NCBI GenBank assembly: GCA_963705355.1
Contig: OY970070.1
Location: forward strand, 124,001 to 188,000
Length of the DNA: 64,000 bases
Direction of reading: 5' to 3'
From: COMBO-56-21 sp963705355
GTDB lineage: Archaea > Thermoplasmatota > Thermoplasmata > UBA10834
This document shows positions 53,703 to 61,464 of this stretch, piece by piece. The notes beneath the pieces are model-generated. The model searched no databases, had not been told where the DNA came from, and saw nothing but the letters and a program-made list of their open reading frames with translations. Each line of letters opens with the position of its first letter. Positions within the stretch are counted from its first letter, which is position 1. A program made the position numbers and the translations under genes.

Positions 53703-54562
53703 GTCTTTTTCACCGCCTTGGATCTACCTGTTCTTGACCTCATGAAGAGTCTAACGCCTATGTTCAGTGTGAGTACGATAAGAATCAGCACAAGGGCCGC
53801 GCCCCAGGCTTGCTGAAGAAGCACCTCCGATGGCGAATTGTAGTTCCGGAATATTGTCAAAGGCAACGAAGCTATGGGTTCAGTGGGCGATAGCGACCAG
53901 TAACTGCTGTAGAACGCCGTCAGAAGGAGTGGAGCAGTCTCCCCTGTAATCCGGGCTATTGCCAGCAAAGCACCTGTCACCACACCCGCTCTTCCGTTCA
54001 CTAGCATCACCTTCAGAACGGTCCTCCATCTTGGCACTCCCAGGGCTAGTGCCCCTTCTCTGAGCGAGTTGGGAACCATCCTGAGAGCCTCTTCGGTAGT
54101 GTTGGCAACAATGGGAATCATGATTATTGCGAGTGCGACGGATCCGGCAATCAAAGAGAAGCCTACTTTGAGATAAGACACAACCAATGCATATGCCAGC
54201 AGACCTACGACTATTGAGGGAAAGTTGGCCAGGACATCGTTGAAGAACCTCACCGTGGTTCCGAATTTGTTGTTTCCGTATTCCGAAACATATACCCCCG
54301 TCAGAATTCCTATCGGTAATCCGATTAAGGTTGCGTAGAAAACCAGCAGAAGCGTGCCAACGATTGCATTTCCTATCCCCTCACCAGGCTCGCCGGTTCC
54401 CGTAGTCCTGTTCGTTAAGAACTCCCAACTCAATGCAGGTGCTCCCTTCACAACTACTCCAGCAAGGATATAGACCAGAGGTATCAGTGCAAGAATGACG
54501 CAGGTAAGGGCAAAGCCCGAGGCAAGCGCGTTCTTCATCTTGCGATACTCATATCTGTTCAT
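53672..54562 (-). CDS. pstA: Phosphate ABC transporter permease PstA
   Basis: This 296-aa protein has six membrane helices and the PstA coupling region EALRMVPNSLREGALALGVPRW-type segment at about 155-176. FFNDVLANFPSIVVGLLAY and ARITGETAPLLLTAF are also family-specific. It forms the channel with PstC. Start overlaps the pstC stop by 4 nt. Confidence 0.94.
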   Translation of the reverse strand: MNRYEYRKMKNALASGFALTCVILALIPLVYILAGVVVKGAPALSWEFLTNRTTGTGEPGEGIGNAIVGTLLLVFYATLIGLPIGILTGVYVSEYGNNKFGTTVRFFNDVLANFPSIVVGLLAYALVVSYLKVGFSLIAGSVALAIIMIPIVANTTEEALRMVPNSLREGALALGVPRWRTVLKVMLVNGRAGVVTGALLAIARITGETAPLLLTAFYSSYWSLSPTEPIASLPLTIFRNYNSPSEVLLQQAWGAALVLILIVLTLNIGVRLFMRSRTGRSKAVKKTWMIRSSRKT

Positions 54563-55521
54563 AGGCCACCGCCTGTTGATGGTATTCTTTTCATGAACCT
54601 CCCAACCATCAGCCTCGCGAAGGCATTCACGATGAGAGCTATCACGAAAAGAACTAGTCCCATTTCGATCAGGGCGGACAACTGAAGTCCCTGAGCTTCT
54701 CCCCAGTTGTTAGCAATCAGGCTCGCCATAGTCTGACCAGGGTCTAGAAGCGACCAAGAGATCTTGTTCGAGTTTCCTATTGTCATGGTCACGGCCATTG
54801 TCTCTCCAACTGCTCTTCCAAGACCAAGTATGCACGCTCCGAAGATCCCCGAGCGCGCATAGGTGAGAACGGCTATTCTCGTTGTCTCATACCTCGTCGC
54901 TCCAAGACTGAGGGCTGCTTCTCTCTGGGAGTCTGGCACAGCTCTCATCGCCTCTTTCGATACGGATGCGATCGTGGGAATGATCATGATCGCTAGGATT
55001 ATCCCAGCGGTGAATTTGTCCAGTCCCACGGAGTTACCCTCGAAGAAGGGGGTCCATCCGAGAATGCTATTGAAGAATGGCTCGACTGATTTGACCATCA
55101 CTGGTCTGAGCGCATACATCGCCCAGAGTCCGTATATGACACTGGGAACTGCGGCAAGGAGTTCAACAACAAAAGAAAGAGGGTTCCTTAGCCAGGGCGG
55201 TGCCAACTCAGAGAGGTATGTTGCGATTCCGATGCTGAGCGGGACGCCGATGAGTACTGCTATGGCTGTCGTCAGAAGAGTACCAAAGATGAAAGGAAGC
55301 GCTCCATAGACATCCCGATTCGGATCCCAGACGCCACCTGTCAGGAATCCTGGGCCGAATCTCGCGATTGACTCCTGTGCATCGAAGACCATCCTCACGA
55401 CAAGCATCCACACAAGTACCAAGGACAGGGTTGCCACTGCCATGACTGAATACTCGAATACCAGATCCCCTCCGAATCTCAACGGCCTGCCTCTGAGTGC
55501 GGAGCCCGTTTTCTTCGCCAC
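54559..55521 (-). CDS. pstC: Phosphate ABC transporter permease PstC
   Basis: This 320-aa protein shows PstC features: LVFEYSVMAVATLSLVLVW, GLLTTAIAVLIGVPLSIGIA-type helices (about 80-100), ELLAAVPSVIYGLWA, the coupling motif EAMRAVPDSQREAALSLGA, and GRAVGETMAVTMTIGN. It pairs with PstA. pstS lies upstream in the same operon with a 91-bp gap. Confidence 0.94.
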   Translation of the reverse strand: MAKKTGSALRGRPLRFGGDLVFEYSVMAVATLSLVLVWMLVVRMVFDAQESIARFGPGFLTGGVWDPNRDVYGALPFIFGTLLTTAIAVLIGVPLSIGIATYLSELAPPWLRNPLSFVVELLAAVPSVIYGLWAMYALRPVMVKSVEPFFNSILGWTPFFEGNSVGLDKFTAGIILAIMIIPTIASVSKEAMRAVPDSQREAALSLGATRYETTRIAVLTYARSGIFGACILGLGRAVGETMAVTMTIGNSNKISWSLLDPGQTMASLIANNWGEAQGLQLSALIEMGLVLFVIALIVNAFARLMVGRFMKRIPSTGGGL

Positions 55522-55612
55522 GATTCACACCCTATCGAGGATCCCTGGTCCCCGAGAGTTGTACGCTAATGACCCGATTGGAAATGAAATGTCAAAGGGT
55601 TTGCGTCTTTGC

Positions 55613-56815
55613 CTACCTCAGTGTCACGCCATTGTATGTTATCGAGCTCAGCGTCTCTTCGTCCAGAGTAACGACCGATGCCGGAAGAGGTGCAAAGTAC
55701 AGTCCGTTCGCATAGGATTGGCCGTCCTGGTGGACTGCCCACCATAGAAAGTCTACCAACGCCTTCGCAGCAGTCTTGTTCATCTTCGACTGGTCATTGT
55801 ACAACTCCTTGTACACCAGAATGTAGGTGAAACTCGCAATCGGATAGGAGCTGGTTCCGGGGGCGTCAAGTATGTTGACATGAGACCAATCGCCATCGCC
55901 TGCGGGCAACGATCCGCTCGCCGCTGCTGCAGCGGCAGATGTCGTGTCAGGCGACGCCACGACGAAGTTTCCATCGTGGTTCTTCAATTGGGCGAATTGA
56001 ACGCTGTTCTTGACGGCGTACGCAAGCTCGATGTAGCCGATCGAGTGTGATGTCGTGAGTACAGTCTGGGTGACTCCCGAATTCCCGTTTGCGCCGATTG
56101 CATTCGGCCAATTCACTGACTTGCTCTGACCGTAGAGAGTTTGGAATTCTGAGCTGATTTTGGCAAGGTATCCAGAGAATACAAAGGTCGTACCTGAAGA
56201 GTCCGATCTCACAACAACAGTGATCTGTGCCGATGGAAGCACAACTCCTGGATTCAATGCAGCTATTGCAGGGTCATTCCAGGCCGTGATGTTCTTCATG
56301 AATATCTTTGCGAGAGTCGGTCCATCAAGCTTCAAAGTCGATATGCTTGGTTCATTATACGCCACGACGACAGCTCCTAGCGTCTCAGGTATGTGAACCA
56401 GAGCATATTCTGAAGATTCACTGGCGCTGAGCGGCGCATCCGTTCCAGCGAAATCCACATGCTTTTCCTTTATCTGGGTTATCCCTGCTCCACTTCCTCC
56501 TCCGCCGTAGTTGACCTTGACAGAATGATCAGTCGCATTGTAGTACTCATCTGCCCATTTCAGAATCAGAGGCATTGGGAAGGTCGCACCGGCACCTGTC
56601 AATGTGACTGCCTCCTTGTTCTTGCCAAATGAGAGGATCCCAGTGGCAAATGCCGCGGCGACAACTATGATAATCGCCAGAACCACTCCCAAGATTGCCA
56701 GCCAGGTCCTGCCTCCCTTGTGAGGCATTGCAATTCGCCCCTCGTCCTTGTTCATGTTTTGTTTCTCGAGCTCACTCATATACATCACCATGTTCTCATT
56801 CGATTCTTCGCTCAC
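55613..56815 (-). CDS. pstS: Phosphate-binding protein PstS, membrane-anchored
   Basis: This 400-aa protein has a cytosolic N terminus, one membrane helix (about 33-55, TWLAILGVVLAIIIVVAAAF) and a PstS domain. LTGAGATFPMPLILKWAD and VNYGGGGSGAGITQI bind phosphate, as do VVRSDSSGTTFVFSGYL and NSGVTQTVLTT. It traps phosphate outside and feeds PstC-PstA. It heads the operon; the promoter lies in the region shared with the divergent AbrB-PhoU gene. Confidence 0.93.
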   Translation of the reverse strand: MSEESNENMVMYMSELEKQNMNKDEGRIAMPHKGGRTWLAILGVVLAIIIVVAAAFATGILSFGKNKEAVTLTGAGATFPMPLILKWADEYYNATDHSVKVNYGGGGSGAGITQIKEKHVDFAGTDAPLSASESSEYALVHIPETLGAVVVAYNEPSISTLKLDGPTLAKIFMKNITAWNDPAIAALNPGVVLPSAQITVVVRSDSSGTTFVFSGYLAKISSEFQTLYGQSKSVNWPNAIGANGNSGVTQTVLTTSHSIGYIELAYAVKNSVQFAQLKNHDGNFVVASPDTTSAAAAAASGSLPAGDGDWSHVNILDAPGTSSYPIASFTYILVYKELYNDQSKMNKTAAKALVDFLWWAVHQDGQSYANGLYFAPLPASVVTLDEETLSSITYNGVTLR

Positions 56816-57017
56816 TACTTAGACCGGAACTCAAAGTCCAAGTCTTCTCCGAATCCATCGTCGTAGAGTTTCCTTTCATCAAAATCCATCAGTAGGTGTT
56901 TTTCTGAAGTCGTTCGCATTTCCATTGTCTCATCTCTCTTCATTCGAATGATTGGGAGTCTATGCACATCAGCTTTCGGAAAGTAGAACAGATTGTCATA
57001 GACTAGCACGTAGGCAA

Positions 57018-57072
57018 ATATATAGACATATATAGTTATCATGCGCAAGACTGAAGCCAGCGCGATATATAG
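57018..57072. promoter_or_regulatory. Three ATATATAG repeats in the pst / AbrB-PhoU divergent promoter
   Basis: ATATATAG occurs at 57018, 57028 and 57065. The last is 40-47 nt before the ATG of the regulator gene, a TATA-box position. The first two, 10 bp apart, read as TATA on the minus strand for pstS, which would give a leader of about 170 nt, or are operator sites. Confidence 0.5.
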
Positions 57073-57111
57073 AGTGCTATGAAAGCAGTCTGAAGAAGGG
57101 AGAATGCGAGT

Positions 57112-58116
57112 ATGCAAGAGACAAGGAGAATCCAGAAGACCGGCGGCTCGACCTTTGTCGTATCCTTGCCCAAGAAATGGATACAGACTACCGGACTCAA
57201 GAAAGGCGATCAAGTGGCGCTTGGCGTTACTGGGGACGGGACTCTTACAGTAGATCCTCACATGCCCAGGGAATCAGAAAAGCTCGTCAAGATTGTGGAA
57301 GTAAACAACGCCACGGACACGAGAGCGCTGCTCAGACAGCTAATTGGAACTTACGTTACGGGATATGATGTGATAGAAATACGTGCCAAGGGCCGGATTC
57401 CAGCCGAGTTAAGAAAGGTCATCCAAGACTTCGCCCGGCGCGTAATCGGTCCAGAGGTCGTGGAAGAGAGCTCCAGCCTCGTGGTTCTCCAGGATGTTGC
57501 CGACCACGCAGATCTCGATATGCGAAAGGTTGTTCGAAGGATGCACCTCATGGCGAAGAATATGCTGGAAGAGTCGATCAAGTCCGTGAAGGAATTGGAC
57601 AAAGGAATGGCCGACGAGATCATCGCCCGCGATGACGAAGTGGACCGGCTACATTGGTTTGTTGAGAAACAGCACGCAATGATAAGACGAAATATCTCAT
57701 TTGCAGCAAAAATGAAGTCTACATGGCTCGAGTCGGACTCAATGCTTTCCACGTCAAAGGCACTAGAGCGAATCGCAGATCACGCGACTAGAATCGCCCA
57801 CAGCGTCGACCTCCTTGGAGACTCCAAGATTGACAGTGACACAATGAAGAACCTGGAGCAGCTGAGTGCAGAAGCTGTCTCGATTCTAGACTGCAGCATT
57901 GAGGCGCTGTTCAAGAGAGACTCCTCTCAGGCGAACCATTGCATCGAAAGAACATCTGGCCTGAGGGAAAAGACAAACGCCTTCCTTGACGAAACGATGA
58001 AGAAGCGGGGAAAAACCGCCGTTGGACTGGCTTTTGCTGCCGAGAGCATCGAAAGAACCGGCGGATACTCCTCAGATATTGCGGAGATTGCAATCAACCT
58101 AGCTGAAGGGCAATGA
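57112..58116 (+). CDS. Phosphate regulator: AbrB-type DNA-binding domain fused to PhoU
   Basis: The N terminus of this 334-aa protein (about 5-50) is a SpoVT/AbrB swapped-hairpin domain: RRIQKTGGSTFVVSLPKKWI and LKKGDQVALGV. The rest holds two PhoU-like helical repeats, around RKVVRRMHLMAKNMLEESI (about 140) and KALERIADHATRIAHSVDL (about 220). Such fusions are typical of archaea and are taken to regulate pst genes directly. It is divergent from pstS over the ATATATAG repeats, supporting that role. Confidence 0.9.
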   Translation: MQETRRIQKTGGSTFVVSLPKKWIQTTGLKKGDQVALGVTGDGTLTVDPHMPRESEKLVKIVEVNNATDTRALLRQLIGTYVTGYDVIEIRAKGRIPAELRKVIQDFARRVIGPEVVEESSSLVVLQDVADHADLDMRKVVRRMHLMAKNMLEESIKSVKELDKGMADEIIARDDEVDRLHWFVEKQHAMIRRNISFAAKMKSTWLESDSMLSTSKALERIADHATRIAHSVDLLGDSKIDSDTMKNLEQLSAEAVSILDCSIEALFKRDSSQANHCIERTSGLREKTNAFLDETMKKRGKTAVGLAFAAESIERTGGYSSDIAEIAINLAEGQ

Positions 58117-58192
58117 CTCGAGAGATTCGCATTCTTTACCGGCAAGCATCTCGAGGCGGGCTTGGTCATCCTCGATTTGATGATTCAAGCTC

Positions 58193-58235
58193 CCAGCCTT
58201 AATCACCGGTAGATTCCGGGCGATAATCTGGGACA
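58193..58235 (+). repeat. R3 tRNA-like repeat, diverged 3' end
   Basis: CCAGCCTTAATCACCGG, hairpin arms TCCGG and CTGGG around loop GCGATAAT. Pairing is kept through two U-G wobbles. The GCCCTCGCAC end is lost. Confidence 0.65.
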
Positions 58236-58248
58236 AGCCTTTGAGAGC

Positions 58249-58926
58249 CTATTGTAGGTTCATGACATCAATAAGCCAGTAACCGTTCCTCATGACAGGA
58301 TTTCCGGTCTTGATTTTGATGTCAGATTTGAAAGAAGGCCCACCAAACACGAAGGTATGATATTCGCCATTCTCACCACAGTAGGTTATCGAAGCGTCTG
58401 TTGCCCGTCTCCTTAGACCTTCGATTCGCCTCACCCAGGCAACATCAATCCTTTTTCCTAGATCGTCTCTCGTCAGAAACTTCGAATCAAGTGCGATAAC
58501 GATTGCCTTGAAGCCTGCCCCGATGAATTCTTCCATGATCTCTTTCTGATCCATATTCCACAAAGGGAATATCGAATCCAATCCTGCCCTGCGGGTGACT
58601 CTCTCACACCATTCCCGATTCTGTCCGACATCAATGTCTCCAAAGACAACTCCCTCAACGCCCTTAGACTTCAATTCTGTAAGAGCTCCAAGGAACATCT
58701 CCTCGTAGTTGTCATTGCCCACCTTTTTCTGGATTAGAGTTTTTCCGAGGGCATCCGCCTGTTTTCGAATCAGTTCCGCCCTGACACCATGAAATGCCAC
58801 TCTCCCGCTATCCTCGCGATAAGTGTTGAGGAGATACTGGACATGAAGTCCTTGAGACATGGCCTTCCAGTATGCCAAGCAACAGTCCTTGCCGCCGCTC
58901 CACGAGATTGCTAACAGCAGGAACAC
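58249..58926 (-). CDS. dph6: Diphthine-ammonia ligase-like ATP pyrophosphatase
   Basis: This 225-aa protein opens with AISWSGGKDCCLAYWKA, the PP-loop, and ends with the family signature CGENGEYHTFVFGGP. GVVFGDIDVGQNREWCERV lies between. These fit Dph6/MJ0570-like enzymes, which amidate diphthine on elongation factor 2. Length is normal. Stand-alone gene. Confidence 0.9.
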   Translation of the reverse strand: MFLLLAISWSGGKDCCLAYWKAMSQGLHVQYLLNTYREDSGRVAFHGVRAELIRKQADALGKTLIQKKVGNDNYEEMFLGALTELKSKGVEGVVFGDIDVGQNREWCERVTRRAGLDSIFPLWNMDQKEIMEEFIGAGFKAIVIALDSKFLTRDDLGKRIDVAWVRRIEGLRRRATDASITYCGENGEYHTFVFGGPSFKSDIKIKTGNPVMRNGYWLIDVMNLQ

Positions 58927-59214
58927 CTTTCTTAGTTGCTCGAATTGCTGTTGCGTATGCCGTTCATGGCTAAATCATTGACGGGGGCAAGAATCGAGCT
59001 CATCAGAAGGAGAATCATCTATGATGGTCAAAGAGAGCTCTCAGCACTATGCCGAGAAATGGACGAGGTGCACAAGCGCACAACGCCTGGGTTTCACCAT
59101 AGACAAACTCCGGGGCTAACATCCCGGTTTGAAAAAGGCAAAAGGCGTCAGGAGCTGGCCTTGCCTTACTGCACAGGAACTGAAATCGATGGCTCAACAT
59201 TGCCTTAGCTAGAT
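58927..59214 (+). other. Possible decayed coding stretch
   Basis: A frame from about 58936 to 59208 has protein-like N-terminal content (GARIELIRRRIIYDGQREL) but loses it after about 45 residues, and no domain is recognised. It may be a remnant. Confidence 0.25.
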
Positions 59215-59553
59215 TTGATTCGGAAAAGCCTATCAGGCCTTGAATGCCCGCCACTTAATCTCGTATCCGCTGGACTTCTTGAGCTCGGTCATTACTTGAA
59301 GAAGCTTGTCGATGGAGTCCCTCGTACCGCAGAACGCCACATCCGAAAAAAGGCTATAGGGAAGGGCAAATCCGGAAGCCTAGGAATCGCATTCACCCGT
59401 ACGGAGAGTGACAAGTTGGTCAATGTGTATGAGTGCAATGTGTGCCATGTTCTGTTCGGGAAACATGCCCCTCAGTGTCCGGTTTGCCAACATGGAGCGC
59501 TATCCATGGTTGGCTCCATTGTGCTTGAGAGGGGACAAGAACAACCACCGTGA
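59215..59553 (+). CDS. Small possible zinc-ribbon protein
   Basis: The frame ends with YECNVCHVLFGKHAPQCPVC, two CxxC pairs that could form a zinc ribbon, followed by MVGSIVLERG. The N-terminal 70 residues are unassigned and begin inside an R2-like GGAAAAGCC segment, so the true start is uncertain (no good alternative seen). It could be a small gene or the tail of a decayed one. Confidence 0.35.
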   Translation: MIRKSLSGLECPPLNLVSAGLLELGHYLKKLVDGVPRTAERHIRKKAIGKGKSGSLGIAFTRTESDKLVNVYECNVCHVLFGKHAPQCPVCQHGALSMVGSIVLERGQEQPP

Positions 59554-59571
59554 ATGGGCAATGCGCCCATC

Positions 59572-59612
59572 GGAAAAGCCCATGGGGAAGGAAAGGCGAC
59601 CGATGTTCAAAC
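59572..59612 (+). repeat. R2 repeat
   Basis: GGAAAAGCCCATGGGGAAGG, AAAGGCGACCGATG, TTCAAACCGC. An R3 copy follows 78 bp later. Confidence 0.65.
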
Positions 59613-59689
59613 CGCAATTATCGCACCTTTTTTTGCCGGTACAAGAAGGCAGACTATTCACTCGGGAGCGGATTTGAAGATTATAGCAT

Positions 59690-59738
59690 CCAGCTTTAAT
59701 TATCGGCAGATCCTGGACCAATGTCCGGGCCCTCGCAC
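59690..59738 (+). repeat. R3 tRNA-like repeat with compensated hairpin
   Basis: CCAGCTTTAATTATCGG, arms CCTGG and CCGGG around ACCAATGT, ending GCCCTCGCAC. The arm change C to T is tolerated as a U-G pair. Confidence 0.7.
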
Positions 59739-59839
59739 TATTTGTGCCGGCGAGAAATGGTCCGATAGCTACGAGGCGAAGCTCGTGTATCCCGACGTCG
59801 CGTCGTCTCGAGAAGGAGCTTTGGTTAAGTTTGCAGGGA

Positions 59840-60020
59840 GCCGTGTGTGAACTGAAACATCTGGCTGGTTCTCAATCAGAGGTCTTCAGTGCCGAGACAT
59901 AAACCTTTTCTTTCGTTTCCTTCGTGAACCCGAATTCCCTCCGAACTTGCACGTGAACCTGGATGTCTGGCTCTCTTACGATCAGAGGACAATTGCACCG
60001 AGATGAAATCATTTCTCTCT
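59840..60020 (+). repeat. R1 repeat, A-B pair
   Basis: A (59840-59912): CCGTGTGTGAACTG, CATCTGGCTGG, CTCAATCAGAGG, TGCCGAGACATAAACC. B (59951-60020): ACGTGAACCTGGATG, TCTGGCTC, GATCAGAGGACAATTGC, ACCGAGATGAAATC. The spacing matches the pairs at 151 and 63091. Confidence 0.75.
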
Positions 60021-60057
60021 CTGCATCTTCTCGGTCGTGAGTATGATGATTGAGGTC

Positions 60058-61251
60058 TCAGGACAATGGCGCTCCCCGAGTCCTCCTCCGCCACAGCAAA
60101 ACCCCTCCCGACGCTGTGGCGATCGAGATTGCTGATACTGCAATCGGCAACGTCAATGAGCTGTTTTTTTCAGGGACAGTCACGGAGGTCACTTGTGACA
60201 AATCGCTCGACCCCACAGAGTTTTCCGCTGCCACCCAATAGTAATTGGTCTTGCCTTTCTCAGGGGATTCGTCGATCCAGCTGTAGGTGTTGCTCGGGAC
60301 ATTGGTCAGATATGAGGGACTCTGCTGGTCGGTCCCGCGGTATATTACATAGTCTATGATGCTAGCACCCCCGTCGCTCGGAGGGGGTGACCATGCGAGA
60401 ACCACTCGTGAGTCTTCAACCGAGGTGGTCAGAGAAGCCGGAGGTTGAGGCACCTGCTGTAGCGGCGGAGACGGAAAAGAGGCTTCTATCATCAGATGGT
60501 TGATGACAGCAGCGACTGCCGCGACAGATCCATATAGAGAAGCCATTGCGCTCGCTTCGAACGCCTCATCGGTCCAGTTGTAGTTCGCATCCATCCAGAC
60601 GTTCGACTTGATCGCGCCCTCCCCGAATGTGATGCTCTCGCCCAGGTCCAAGGTTGCGTTGTATGCGTCGGAGTCTCCGAGATGCAATCCTGTTGGCGGG
60701 GACAATGAGCCAGTCATCGACTCGAATTCGTTCTCGTAGTCGGAATGGTGCGCCTCGCTTCCCCAGTCCGTGTACGCGCCCATCGTGTGCCCGAATACTC
60801 CCGGATCTGAGACATAGTGAGTTAAGACGCCGATGTCGTAGGCTGCGCTGTGATTGTCGCCTGCGAGCAAGTATCCCAGAGCGATATGGTAGATTTGGGA
60901 GGCTCTCACTGCGCAGATGTCGTCTTGGAGCTGGCGAGACGCGTAGAAGTAGACATGGTGATTCATCGCGTCGCCTATGTACTCAGGGTTGTCTGGCGCT
61001 TCGGTTCCAAGAAGAAACTCGGAGTGATATGTGGTCTTCAGGAACGTGACATCTCGGGTCTGCAGAGTCAATGCCATGTCTGCGATCCAGTCGTGTGTTC
61101 CATAATCAGGATTATTCTGGTCGGACGAGTACCCGCCGTTGCTCCAGGCCCCAGCGCAAGGGGACAGAAACAGCGCACTGATAAGAACTAACAGTGTTCT
61201 CCAGATATGGCTCGAGCCCGGCATGAGTTCCGATATTGAATCATCTCCCAT
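60058..61251 (-). CDS. Zinc-dependent phospholipase C-like surface protein with fibronectin III domain
   Basis: This 397-aa protein has a signal sequence (about 14-36, RTLLVLISALFLSPCAGA); MPGSSH at residue 10 may be the true start. The mature part begins with Trp (AWSNGGYSSD), as in zinc phospholipases C, where the N-terminal Trp binds zinc. His/Asp ligands follow in YGTHDWIADMAL, MNHHVYF, LTHYVSDPGVFGHTMGA and GSEAHHSDYENEFE. A fibronectin III domain (about 268-360) and a C-terminal membrane helix with a basic RRR end anchor it outside. Lipase versus nuclease activity is undetermined. Confidence 0.8.
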   Translation of the reverse strand: MGDDSISELMPGSSHIWRTLLVLISALFLSPCAGAWSNGGYSSDQNNPDYGTHDWIADMALTLQTRDVTFLKTTYHSEFLLGTEAPDNPEYIGDAMNHHVYFYASRQLQDDICAVRASQIYHIALGYLLAGDNHSAAYDIGVLTHYVSDPGVFGHTMGAYTDWGSEAHHSDYENEFESMTGSLSPPTGLHLGDSDAYNATLDLGESITFGEGAIKSNVWMDANYNWTDEAFEASAMASLYGSVAAVAAVINHLMIEASFPSPPLQQVPQPPASLTTSVEDSRVVLAWSPPPSDGGASIIDYVIYRGTDQQSPSYLTNVPSNTYSWIDESPEKGKTNYYWVAAENSVGSSDLSQVTSVTVPEKNSSLTLPIAVSAISIATASGGVLLWRRRTRGAPLS

Positions 61252-61253
61252 TT

Positions 61254-61345
61254 ATTATGGTCTTTTCTTACGATGGGCCGTGTGTGAACTTGAACGCCTG
61301 GCTCCTTTTCAATCAGAGGACTATTGCACCGAGCCAGACTCTTTC
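61254..61345 (+). repeat. R1 repeat, B type with upstream extension
   Basis: TTATGGTCTTTTCTTACG (shared with the copy at 44201), GGCCGTGTGTGAACTTG, CTGGCTCC, TTCAATCAGAGG, ATTGCACCGAGCC and a TCTTTCTTC tail. It lies directly upstream of the phospholipase-like gene, antisense to it. Confidence 0.78.
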
Positions 61346-61464
61346 TTCTCCCGTTCTTCTCCTCGATTTCCTCCAAAACAGCTGAGAATTGAGGCTATCT
61401 AGCTAGCTAGTCTTCCATGCTCGAATTGGCATGCAGCTCATTTAAGGATGCAGAGGGGGGTGGT

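Noticed and set aside
56815..57261. 148-codon frame across the pst / AbrB-PhoU promoter region
   Set aside because: It runs through the TATA repeats and antisense to the AbrB domain; no protein-like features.
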